From: Streptomyces sp. NP160
GTDB taxonomy: Bacteria; Actinomycetota; Actinomycetes; Actinomycetales; Quadrisphaeraceae
DNA length: 64,000 bases
NCBI RefSeq assembly: GCF_006335115.1
Contig: NZ_VDMJ01000006.1
Span: 1 to 64,000 of the forward strand
Direction of reading: 5' to 3'
Shown piece after piece: positions 1-9,119 of the stretch. Position 1 is the first letter of the stretch; each line of letters opens with the position of its first letter. Below the pieces are notes generated by a model. The model saw only the letters and a list, made by a program, of their open reading frames with translations, was not told where the DNA came from and did not search any database. A program made the translations under genes and the position numbers.

Positions 1-729
1 CCACGCCCCGTCCACCCGCAGCTTGGTCAACGGCACCTGCACACTGACCTCCGTGCCCGCCGGCCAGTACTCCCGCGGCCGCCAGTGCACCCGGTCCGCC
101 CCGATCCAGCGCCACGCCCCCTGCACCGCCGACCCGTCAGGAGCGGTCGTGGTCAGCTCGATCGCCTCGGTCAGCCCCGCCCGCTCGGCCTTGGGCACCT
201 CCCGCGTGAAGATCACCACCACGGGCATCCCGACGCCCACGACCTCCCCGTCCAACGGCATCATCTTGGCCCGCACCGCCGCGTCCTCACCGGTCACCGT
301 GAACGGCAACGACACCGACGCGCTGCGCCCCTCAGCGTTGCTCGCGGTCGCGACCGCGGTGTAGGACGCCCCCAGCTCCAACGGCTCCCGCGGAGACCAG
401 GACCCGTCCCCAGCACCACTGCCCGCGACCGCCGAGCCGTCAGCGCCGGTGACCACCACCTCCGCCAGCTCCCCACCGGAGACCGTCGCCCGCAGCACCG
501 GCACCGGGGAGGTCACCCCGTCAGCCCCCGCACCCTCAGCGACCAGCGATACCTGCGCCGCCGGCACCGCGGCCCGCGAGGTCTGCGCCGGGGCGGCGGC
601 GCTGCCGCCACCGGAGGCGGAGGGGCCGCACCCGGCCAGCACCCCAGCCCCACCGACCACCCCACCAGCCACCGCCAGCAGGAACACCCGCCGGCTCGTG
701 CCGCTCACCCCCGCGCACTCCACCCGCAT
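1..729 (-). CDS. Lipoprotein with Ig-like domains, probable L,D-transpeptidase (C-terminus outside window)
   Basis: The gene enters from the left edge, so only the N-terminal 243 codons are present. After a basic stretch and a hydrophobic segment there is a lipobox, LAGC, with the acceptor cysteine near residue 34, so the mature protein should be lipid-anchored outside the membrane. A Ser/Gly/Ala linker follows, then beta-rich sequence that I read as the tandem Ig-like domains found before the YkuD catalytic domain of LdtMt2-type enzymes (for example TREVPKAER and the WRWIGADRVHWRPREYW stretch). The catalytic domain, if present, lies outside the window, so the enzymatic call is inference. The start is the ATG at 729; GTG codons a few residues downstream are possible. 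Confidence 0.75.
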   Translation of the reverse strand, partial: MRVECAGVSGTSRRVFLLAVAGGVVGGAGVLAGCGPSASGGGSAAAPAQTSRAAVPAAQVSLVAEGAGADGVTSPVPVLRATVSGGELAEVVVTGADGSAVAGSGAGDGSWSPREPLELGASYTAVATASNAEGRSASVSLPFTVTGEDAAVRAKMMPLDGEVVGVGMPVVVIFTREVPKAERAGLTEAIELTTTAPDGSAVQGAWRWIGADRVHWRPREYWPAGTEVSVQVPLTKLRVDGAW

Positions 730-807
730 AGCGTAGGTCGGGCGACTCCGCCACCCGGGCGCTTCGGGGGGAGCCGCACCGACCTCCGCGCTCCCGCGCA
801 CGTCAGG

Positions 808-1530
808 TCAGCGACCTGCGACGACGGGGTCCACCACGAGGAGGACGACCGACGATGACGCGCACCCGGTGAGCCCGTCCGCGGGCACGAAGGCCGCTGC
901 GGTCTGGTCGGGCGGGTACACCCGCAGCCCCTTCGCCGCCTGCGGCTGGCACTGGGCGGCGTCGTAGTCGCCGGCCTCGGCCACGCTGAGGTCGGCGTAG
1001 GCCGAGGCGCCGGGGCCGAGGCGCACGGGCGCCGGGCTCCCCTCGCGGGTCGCCGCCGCCCCCAGCTGCTGGCCCGAGTCGCCGGTGACCAGCGAGACGC
1101 CGGGGTGGCCGTCCAGCGCGCACGCCGCGGAGCCGCGGTTGGTGAACTGGATCGTGTCGTGCTGGTGCCCGGCGCTGGCGCCACCCTCACCCGGCAGCAG
1201 GGACAGGGCCAGGTCCGCGGTCCGGCACGCCGGTACCGCCCCGGACGTCCCACCACCGCTGCCGGACGAGCCGGTGGCGGGGGCACTGCCCGTGGGAGAG
1301 GAGGCCTCCGAGCCGACGGGGGCGCCGCTGGACCCGTCGCTGGCCGCCGACGACGAGCCGGCGGCGGTCGAGGCCGTGCTCTGCGGGGGTCCCGTGGTGG
1401 CTCCGCCCGGGTCCGTGGCGGCACCCGCGGACGAGCACCCGCCGAGCGACCACGCCAGCACCCCGGCGCTCGCGACCACCGCGACCCGCTGCAGCGCAGC
1501 GCGGGCCGATCCCCCCGTCACCCCGATCAT
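808..1530 (-). CDS. DUF4232-type secreted lipoprotein
   Basis: A 240-residue protein with an N-terminal signal and a lipobox, LGGC, at about residue 29-32. It should be an outer-leaflet lipoprotein. Residues 35-100 are a Ser/Gly/Ala/Thr-rich linker. The C-terminal half begins at ACRTADLALS and includes a beta-sandwich-like segment with conserved cysteines, which matches DUF4232 of actinobacterial surface proteins. The family has no established biochemical function. It reads in the same direction as the upstream Ldt-like gene with about 80 bases between them. Start ATG at 1530. Confidence 0.75.
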   Translation of the reverse strand: MIGVTGGSARAALQRVAVVASAGVLAWSLGGCSSAGAATDPGGATTGPPQSTASTAAGSSSAASDGSSGAPVGSEASSPTGSAPATGSSGSGGGTSGAVPACRTADLALSLLPGEGGASAGHQHDTIQFTNRGSAACALDGHPGVSLVTGDSGQQLGAAATREGSPAPVRLGPGASAYADLSVAEAGDYDAAQCQPQAAKGLRVYPPDQTAAAFVPADGLTGCASSSVVLLVVDPVVAGR

Positions 1531-1591
1531 GCGGCAACAGTAGATCGCTCAGGCAACTTTCGCCGGGGCGCCCGGCCCGCACCCCGAGGGG

Positions 1592-1921
1592 TCAGATGAC
1601 GCGGGGCTCGCCGCCGTCCTCGGAGACCACCGGGCGGCCGGCGTCCTGCCAGGCGCCCATGCCGCCGTCGACGACCACCGCGTCGTAGCCGTTCTCCTGC
1701 AGCCACGCCGCGGCGCGGGCGGCCCGGCCGCCGGCGCGGCAGAGGACCTGCAGCTCGGCGTCGTCGGGGAGGTCGTCCAGGCGGGAAGGGAGGTCACCCA
1801 GGGGCACGTGGATCGCGCCGGGTGCATGGCCGGCGTCCCACTCGTCCTGCTCGCGGACGTCCAGGAGCACGGCGCCGTCGGGCACCTGGTCGGCGCTGAC
1901 CACGGGGGCGGGCTCGGTCAT
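1592..1921 (-). CDS. Single-domain rhodanese-like protein
   Basis: A 109-residue cytoplasmic protein covering one rhodanese domain. The N-terminal LLDVREQDEWDAGHAPGAIH is the CH2A-type signature. The active loop is CRAGGRA, with the catalytic cysteine at about residue 61. Such proteins carry persulfide sulfur in sulfur transfer or cyanide and thiosulfate handling; the physiological acceptor is not visible here. Its start (ATG at 1921) overlaps the stop of the upstream CNNM gene by four bases (ATGA), so the two are probably co-translated. The functional link between them is unclear. Confidence 0.88.
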   Translation of the reverse strand: MTEPAPVVSADQVPDGAVLLDVREQDEWDAGHAPGAIHVPLGDLPSRLDDLPDDAELQVLCRAGGRAARAAAWLQENGYDAVVVDGGMGAWQDAGRPVVSEDGGEPRVI

Positions 1922-3321
1922 GCGGGGCTCCTCGTCGGCTCGGGCTGGTCGTCGTCGGCACTGCCGGGACGGGCGCCGCGGCGGTCGTCGTCCTGCTGGG
2001 CGACTCCGGCGCCGGCGGCGTCCTCGTCACCATCCTGCGCCAGCGGCTCCACGCGGATGCGGGAGGGGCGGCGCCCGTCCAGCTCCACCACCGTGAACAC
2101 GTGGCCCAGGTCCCTGACCTCGTCGCCCAGGCCCGGCAGCACCCCCAGGGACGTCATGACGAAGCCCGCGAGGGTCTCGTACGGCCCCTCGGGCAGCTCG
2201 ACGCCGGTGGCCTCGTGCACCTCGTCGCGGTGCAGCAGGCCGTCCAGCTCCACCGGGCCCGTGGCGCCGCTGGACCAGCGGGGCTCGCCGGCGTGGGGGT
2301 CGTACTCGTCCTCGATCTCCCCGACCAGCTCCTCCACGAGGTCCTCGAGGGTGACGATCCCGTCGGTGCCGCCGTACTCGTCGACGACGACGGCCAGGTG
2401 GCGGCCGCTGCGGCGCATCTCCGACAGCGCGGGCAGCAGCGTCTTGCTGCCCGGCAGCAGCGCCACGGGGCGGACCAGGTCGGACACGGTGCCCTCGTGG
2501 CCGCGGTGCGCCGCGGTGAGGAGGTCGCGCACGTGGACGAACCCGAGGACGTCGTCGGAGGACTCCCCCGTGACGGGGTAGCGGGAGTGGGGCTGGTCCT
2601 CCACCACGGTGACGGCCTCCTCCAGGTCGAGGCCCGCGGGCAGGAAGTCGACCTCGGTGCGGGGGACCATCACCTCGGACAGGCGGCGGTCGGCGGCGTC
2701 GAAGACGTCGGCGACGATGCGGCGCTCGGTCTCGTCGAGCTGCTCGTGGGTGGAGACCATGTCGCGCAGCTCCTCCTCCGTCACCTCCTCGCGGGAGGCG
2801 TTCGGGTCGAGCCCGATGAGCCGGCCGACGAGGTCGGTGGAGCGGCCGAGCAGCCACACCACGGGAGTGGTCACCGCGGCGATCCGGTCCAGGATCGGCG
2901 CCACGAACAGGGACACGCCCTCGGAGCGCTGCAGCGCCAAGCGCTTGGGCACCAGCTCGCCGAGCACCAGCGAGACGTAGGTGACCAGCGCGGTCACCAC
3001 GACGAGGGCCACCACGTCGGCCACGCCCTCCGACAGACCGAGGGACACCAGCCACGGGGCGACGACGACGGCGATCTGGCTGCCGCCGAACGCCGACGCG
3101 AGGAAGCCCGACAGCGTGACGCCGATCTGCACCGCGGACAGGAAGCGGTTGGTGTCGCCCGTGAGGCGACCGACGGCGGCGCCGCGGCCGCCCTTGGCGG
3201 CCATGGCGCGCACCTGGCTCTCCCGCAGCGACACCACCGCCAGCTCCGAGCAGGCGAAGAACCCGCCGACGAGCACCAGGACGACGACGACGGTGACGTT
3301 CAGGAGCAGGCCGGGTTCCAC
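1918..3321 (-). CDS. CNNM/HlyC-CorC family membrane protein with CBS domains
   Basis: A 467-residue membrane protein of the CNNM (DUF21) family, whose members are linked to Mg2+/Co2+ efflux or homeostasis. Domain order: a DUF21 transmembrane block (about residues 1-190, beginning VEPGLLLNVTVVVVLVLVGG), a CBS pair (about 215-335, with VMVPRTEVDFLPAG and DEYGGTDGIVTLEDLVEELV), then a C-terminal CorC_HlyC domain (about 350-435) and a disordered acidic tail. I chose the GTG at 3321 because it begins directly before the first membrane helix; the open frame extends another 68 codons of low-quality sequence upstream. The stop overlaps the rhodanese start. Confidence 0.88.
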   Translation of the reverse strand: MEPGLLLNVTVVVVLVLVGGFFACSELAVVSLRESQVRAMAAKGGRGAAVGRLTGDTNRFLSAVQIGVTLSGFLASAFGGSQIAVVVAPWLVSLGLSEGVADVVALVVVTALVTYVSLVLGELVPKRLALQRSEGVSLFVAPILDRIAAVTTPVVWLLGRSTDLVGRLIGLDPNASREEVTEEELRDMVSTHEQLDETERRIVADVFDAADRRLSEVMVPRTEVDFLPAGLDLEEAVTVVEDQPHSRYPVTGESSDDVLGFVHVRDLLTAAHRGHEGTVSDLVRPVALLPGSKTLLPALSEMRRSGRHLAVVVDEYGGTDGIVTLEDLVEELVGEIEDEYDPHAGEPRWSSGATGPVELDGLLHRDEVHEATGVELPEGPYETLAGFVMTSLGVLPGLGDEVRDLGHVFTVVELDGRRPSRIRVEPLAQDGDEDAAGAGVAQQDDDRRGARPGSADDDQPEPTRSPA

Positions 3322-3412
3322 GCCGTCCAGTCTGGGGCAGGTGCGGGGTGCGGACCCGTCGGTCGTCGTCCACCCGGGGGTCCCCCCTCGAGGACGGCCC
3401 CCGGCGGCCGGG

Positions 3413-4309
3413 TCAGCGCAGGAACTTGGAGGTGCGCCGGTCGGCGAGCGGCTTGCCGCCGGTCTGGCAGGTGGCGCAGTACTGCAGCGACCTGTCCGCG
3501 AAGGACACCTCGCGCACCACGTCACCGCAGACCGGGCAGGCCTCGCCGGTGCGGCCGTGCACCCGCATCCCGGCGCGCTTGGCGTCCTTGAGCTGGGACG
3601 CCGGCTTGCCCGTCGCCGCGGCCACGGCGGACGCGAGCACGTCCTTCAGGGAGGCGTAGAGGCGGGACACCTCGTCGTCGTCGAGCTTCCCGGAGACCGC
3701 GAACGGGGAGATCCGTGCGGCGTGGAGCACCTCGTCGGAGTAGGCGTTGCCCACCCCCGCCAGCACGGACTGCTCGCGCAGCAGCCCCTTGACCTGCTGG
3801 CGCGAGCCGGCGAGCAGCGCCTGCAGAGCGGTGAGGTCGAAGGAGTCGTCGAGGGGGTCGGGCCCCAGCGAGGCGATGGCCGCGACCTGCCGCGGGTCGC
3901 GCACCACGTGGACGGCGAGCCGCTTGTGGGTGCCCTGCTCGGTGAGGTCGAACCCCGGTCGACCGTCCTCGCCGTCGTCGAACAGCACCCGCAGCGCCAG
4001 CGGGCTCTTGCCCGGCCGCACCGGGGTGGTGGGCAGCTGCTCCGACCAGCGCAGCCAGCCGGCGCGCGACAGGTGGACCACGAGGTGGAGTCCGTCCAGG
4101 TCGAGGTCGAGCCACTTGCCGTGCCGCGCCACGCCCGTCACCGGCAGGCCCGCGAGCGCCGACGGCGGCGGGTCGAAGGTCTTGAGCACGTTGATCGCGC
4201 CGACGCCCACCTCGGCGACGACGGCCGCACCGCCCCCGGCGGCGGGGCGCTCCACCAGGCGCTGGCGGAGGAACCCGGCCAGCGCCTCGACCTCGGGCAG
4301 CTCGGGCAC
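3413..4309 (-). CDS. Fpg/Nei family DNA glycosylase/AP lyase
   Basis: A 298-residue base-excision repair enzyme. The N-terminus is (M)PELPEVE, so after initiator removal Pro is the Schiff-base nucleophile and the following Glu the catalytic acid. The H2TH region includes LREQSVLAGVGNAYSDEVL. A C-terminal zinc finger, CPVCGD ... YCATC (Cys-x2-Cys-x16-Cys-x2-Cys), is followed by LADRRTSKFLR. Sequence alone does not settle 8-oxoguanine (Fpg) versus oxidised pyrimidine (Nei) preference; the overall form resembles the second Fpg/Nei paralogue of actinomycetes. The start is GTG at 4309, fixed by the PELPE motif. It is divergent from the MFS gene, 57 bases away. Confidence 0.9.
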   Translation of the reverse strand: MPELPEVEALAGFLRQRLVERPAAGGGAAVVAEVGVGAINVLKTFDPPPSALAGLPVTGVARHGKWLDLDLDGLHLVVHLSRAGWLRWSEQLPTTPVRPGKSPLALRVLFDDGEDGRPGFDLTEQGTHKRLAVHVVRDPRQVAAIASLGPDPLDDSFDLTALQALLAGSRQQVKGLLREQSVLAGVGNAYSDEVLHAARISPFAVSGKLDDDEVSRLYASLKDVLASAVAAATGKPASQLKDAKRAGMRVHGRTGEACPVCGDVVREVSFADRSLQYCATCQTGGKPLADRRTSKFLR

Positions 4310-4366
4310 GCGGCCAGCGTGGCAGCCCGGGAGCGGGACCACCTCGCGGCGGGCAGCATCGTCACC

Positions 4367-5842
4367 GTGCCGGACCAGCGAGCCCCCCTCTCCGGCGACC
4401 CGGGCCACCGGGACGACGAGGGGCGCGGCCGCGCCGACGGCGTCGCCCTGGCCTCGCCGACCGGGCGGGCGGTGCTCGTGGCGAGCACGGCCGGCTCGGC
4501 GGTGGCCTTCCTCGACGCGCAGGTGGTGTCCGTGGCGCTGCCGAGCATCGGCCGCGACCTCGGCGCCGACCTGGGCGTGCTGCAGTGGACCGTCAACGCC
4601 TACACGCTGAGCCTCGCCGCGCTGGTGCTGCTCGGCGGCGCGCTGGGCGACCGGTGGGGCCGTCGGCGCGTGTTCGTGGCGGGCGTGGCGTGGTTCGCGG
4701 TGGCCTCGGCCGCCTGCGCCCTGGCGCCCACCGCGGAGGTGCTCGTCGCGGCCCGGGCGCTGCAGGGGGTGGGCGCGGCGCTGCTGACGCCGATGTCCCT
4801 GGCTCTGCTGCAGACGGTCCTGCGCCACGAGGACCGCGCCCGCGCCATCGGCCTGTGGTCGGGTGCCACCACGCTCGCCACCGTGGCCGCGCCCGTGGTG
4901 GGAGGGGCGCTGGTGGCCCTCGACTGGCGCCTGGTGTTCGCGCTGAACCTGCCGGTGGCCGCCCTCGCCGTCGTCCTGGCCCGGAAGGTGCCCGACACCC
5001 GCGACGAGGCCGCCCGCACCCACCGGCTCGACCTGCCGGGCGCGGCGCTGGGGGCTGCGGCGCTCGCGGGGCTGACGTGGGCGCTGACGCGCGCCGGGGA
5101 GTCGTCGGGCGCAGCGGCCGACGCCGCGGTGCTGGGCGCCGCCGCCGCCGCGGTGGCGCTCGCGGCGGGCTTCGTGGTGCGGGAGCGGCGCGCGGCCTCC
5201 CCCGTGGTGCCGCCGTCGCTGTTCGCCGACCGCACCTTCACCGCCGCCAACGGCTTCACGCTGCTCGTGTACGCGGCGCTCTCGGGGATGCAGCTGCTGC
5301 TGGTGCTGCAGCTGCAGGTCTCCCTGGGGTGGACGGCGCTGCAGGCGGGGCTGGCCACGCTGCCCTCCTCGCTGCTGCTCGGGCTGCTGTCGGGGCGGGC
5401 CGGGGCGCTGGGGCAGCGGCTCGGGGCGCGCACCATGCTCACCGCCGGGGCAGCGACGGCGGCGGTGGGCCTGCTGCTGCTGTCCGGTGCCTCGCCGGGA
5501 GACGCGTACGCCACCGCCGTGCTGCCGGGGGTGCTGGTCATGGGCCTCGGCTTCGCGGCCTTCGTCGCCCCGCTGACGGCCGGGGTGCTGGCGGCGGCAC
5601 CGGCGGAGCTGGCGGGGGCCGCCTCGGGCGTGAACAACGCGGTGGCGCGCACGGCCGGCCTGCTGGCGGTGGCCGCCCTGCCGGCCGTGGTCGGCCTGTC
5701 GGGCAGCGCCTACACCGACCCGGCGCTGCTCACACCGGCCTTCCGCTCGGGGATGCTCGTGTGCGCCGCCCTCGTGGCGGGCGGGGCGCTCCTGGCCCTG
5801 CTCGCCCTGCCGCGCGCCGGGGCCGCCGCTGCGGAAGAGTGA
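4367..5842 (+). CDS. DHA2-type MFS drug/proton antiporter
   Basis: About 491 residues with roughly 14 hydrophobic segments, the size and topology of DHA2 (14-TMS) multidrug efflux pumps of the inner membrane. Visible signatures: FLDAQVVSVALPSIGRDLG in TM1, motif A GDRWGRRRVF between TM2 and TM3, and APVVGGALVALDWRLVF near TM5-6. Substrate cannot be read from sequence. The GTG at 4367 is the best available start before TM1, but no clear ribosome-binding site precedes it, so the start is uncertain. A four-base gap to the PspC gene suggests co-transcription. There is no adjacent TetR or MarR regulator. Confidence 0.85.
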   Translation: MPDQRAPLSGDPGHRDDEGRGRADGVALASPTGRAVLVASTAGSAVAFLDAQVVSVALPSIGRDLGADLGVLQWTVNAYTLSLAALVLLGGALGDRWGRRRVFVAGVAWFAVASAACALAPTAEVLVAARALQGVGAALLTPMSLALLQTVLRHEDRARAIGLWSGATTLATVAAPVVGGALVALDWRLVFALNLPVAALAVVLARKVPDTRDEAARTHRLDLPGAALGAAALAGLTWALTRAGESSGAAADAAVLGAAAAAVALAAGFVVRERRAASPVVPPSLFADRTFTAANGFTLLVYAALSGMQLLLVLQLQVSLGWTALQAGLATLPSSLLLGLLSGRAGALGQRLGARTMLTAGAATAAVGLLLLSGASPGDAYATAVLPGVLVMGLGFAAFVAPLTAGVLAAAPAELAGAASGVNNAVARTAGLLAVAALPAVVGLSGSAYTDPALLTPAFRSGMLVCAALVAGGALLALLALPRAGAAAAEE

Positions 5843-5846
5843 TCGC

Positions 5847-6038
5847 ATGGCTGCTCCCGGAGGACTGGTCCGCCCTCGCAACGGCAAGATCATCGCTGGT
5901 GTCTGCGCCGGTCTGGCGCGGCGCTGGGGCATGAGCCCCACCCTGCTGCGCCTGCTCGCGGTGCTCTCGTGCCTGCTGCCGGGCCCGCAGGTCATCGCGT
6001 ACGTCGCCCTGTGGGTCGTCATGCCCAAGGAGCGGTAG
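5847..6038 (+). CDS. PspC-domain mini membrane protein
   Basis: A 63-residue protein made almost entirely of one PspC domain: [20 protein letters not shown], then a membrane helix over the last 35 residues ending in WVVMPKER. PspC domains occur in phage-shock regulators and in the N-termini of actinobacterial sensor kinases. Single-domain versions are common and their role is not established. It follows the efflux pump by four bases, so it may be expressed with it. Start ATG at 5847. Confidence 0.85.
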   Translation: MAAPGGLVRPRNGKIIAGVCAGLARRWGMSPTLLRLLAVLSCLLPGPQVIAYVALWVVMPKER

Positions 6039-6100
6039 GACCCCTCGCGCGGAGGCCCCGGCGTTGCGCCGCGCCGGGAGCGCGCGGTGGGATGACGGGC

Positions 6101-7753
<1,653 letters not shown>

Positions 7754-7777
7754 GCCCCCCGCCTGGGAGGATCAGGC

Positions 7778-8965
7778 ATGCCACGTCCCGCCGCCAGGCC
7801 GTCACGCCTGGTGAGGTGGTCGGCTCCCGTGGTCCTCGGGCTGAGCATCGTCCTGCTCGACGTGCTCCAGGGCCCCGGCGTCCAGTACGCCGGGACCCTG
7901 GTGTCGGTGCCCCTGCTGTCGGCCGCGCTCGGAGGGCCGTTCGCCACGGCCGGTGCGGGTCTGCTCGCGCTCGGGCTCTCCTACGGGACGGGCTGGCTGG
8001 AGTCGACGCGGTCGGACTACGTGCCCAACAGCGACGTGGCCATGACCCGGCTGCTGATCATCGCGGTCATCACCGTCGTCGCCGTCGTCGCCGCCTGGCA
8101 CCGCACGCGCCGCGAGCGCAGCGCGGGCCAGGTGGCGGCCGTCGCGGACGCGGCCCAGCTGGCCATCCTCGAGCCCCCGCCGCGCCGCATCGGAGGCCTG
8201 CGGTGCGCCAGCGCCTACCGGTCCGCCGCCCAGCTGGCGCGCATCGGCGGTGACCTGGTCGCCGTGGTGGAGACCGAGCGCGGGGTCCGGGCGCTGGTCG
8301 GAGACGTGCAGGGCAAGGGCCTGGACGCCGTCAGGCTGGCCGGCTACGTGCTCGGCAGCTTCCGCGAGCGCGCCCACGACGGACTGGAGCTCGACGAGCT
8401 GGCCGGCGCCCTCGACCTCACCGTGCGCCGGGCGTCGCTGGGCCAGGAGGTGTTCGTCACCGCGACGCTGGTGCAGGTGGACGGCGCCACGGGAGACCTC
8501 GAGGCCGTCTCGTGCGGTCACCCCGCGCCCTTCCTGGTCTCCCCCGGGACCGGTCGCGCCCGGGTCCTCCCCGTCGAGCCCGGACCTCCGCTGGGCCTGC
8601 TCGAGCTGACCGGGCCGCCCGCGGTGCTGCGCGGACGCCTGGAGGCGCACGACCGGCTCGTGCTCGTCACCGACGGGCTGCTGGAGGCGCGCCGGCCACG
8701 TCCGCTGTCGCGGCAGCCCGGTGGGCCGTTCGTCGACGCCGAGGCGCTGCTCGCCGAGCACCTCGCGGGCGGGTCCCTGGCGGACGGTCTGGACGGCGTC
8801 GTCCGGGGTGTCACCCGCTGGTCGCGCGGACGCCTGCGCGACGACCTCGCCCTGCTCGTCCTGGAGCGTCCCCCTGCCCCGGCACGGTCGGCGCAGCCCT
8901 CCGCAGGCGCCGAGGACGACGAGCGCGGCGCGCGCTCGCAGCGGTCGGGGTCGACCCGCCGCTGA
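7778..8965 (+). CDS. Membrane-anchored PP2C-type (SpoIIE/RsbU-like) phosphatase
   Basis: A 395-residue protein. Residues 12-115 contain about four membrane helices and little soluble sensor. Residues about 145-370 form a SpoIIE-type Ser phosphatase domain, with GDVQGKGLDAVRLAGYVLGSF, CGHPAPFLV and DRLVLVTDGLLEA supplying the metal-binding acidic residues. Such enzymes dephosphorylate anti-sigma-factor antagonists (STAS proteins) in partner-switching cascades. No STAS protein or anti-sigma kinase is nearby, so its target is unknown. Start ATG at 7778, 24 bases after pgm. The last 30 residues are polar and low-complexity. Confidence 0.85.
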   Translation: MPRPAARPSRLVRWSAPVVLGLSIVLLDVLQGPGVQYAGTLVSVPLLSAALGGPFATAGAGLLALGLSYGTGWLESTRSDYVPNSDVAMTRLLIIAVITVVAVVAAWHRTRRERSAGQVAAVADAAQLAILEPPPRRIGGLRCASAYRSAAQLARIGGDLVAVVETERGVRALVGDVQGKGLDAVRLAGYVLGSFRERAHDGLELDELAGALDLTVRRASLGQEVFVTATLVQVDGATGDLEAVSCGHPAPFLVSPGTGRARVLPVEPGPPLGLLELTGPPAVLRGRLEAHDRLVLVTDGLLEARRPRPLSRQPGGPFVDAEALLAEHLAGGSLADGLDGVVRGVTRWSRGRLRDDLALLVLERPPAPARSAQPSAGAEDDERGARSQRSGSTRR

Positions 8966-8968
8966 CGT

Positions 8969-9007
8969 CCTCCCCACGGGAGGCGCCCGGGGTCCCGCGG
9001 TGGGACC
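8969..9007 (+). terminator. Two small GC hairpins, possible terminator
   Basis: Immediately after the SpoIIE-type gene there are two adjacent inverted repeats: CCTCCC/GGGAGG with a 3-base loop (8969-8983) and GGTCCC/GGGACC with a 5-base loop (8991-9007). There is no T-tract. This arrangement is common for terminators in GC-rich actinobacteria, but the stems are short. Confidence 0.35.
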
Positions 9008-9119
9008 GCCTGACGGGTGCCGAGCGCACCCCTGGCAGGCTGTTGCGTCGCCGCGGAGGGGTCGACGGGACGGTCGGCGCACCCGGCGGGACGGCGTGCG
9101 GATGCGGACGGAGGCCTCG

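Noticed and set aside
1..858. Plus-strand frames at the left edge
   Set aside because: Opposite the Ldt-like lipoprotein gene, which has a signal peptide and lipobox; the plus-strand products are Arg/Pro/His repeats.
8966..9119. A rifamycin-associated element upstream of the HelD-like gene
   Set aside because: The palindromic element known upstream of helR and rifamycin-modifying genes is not present in this gap.
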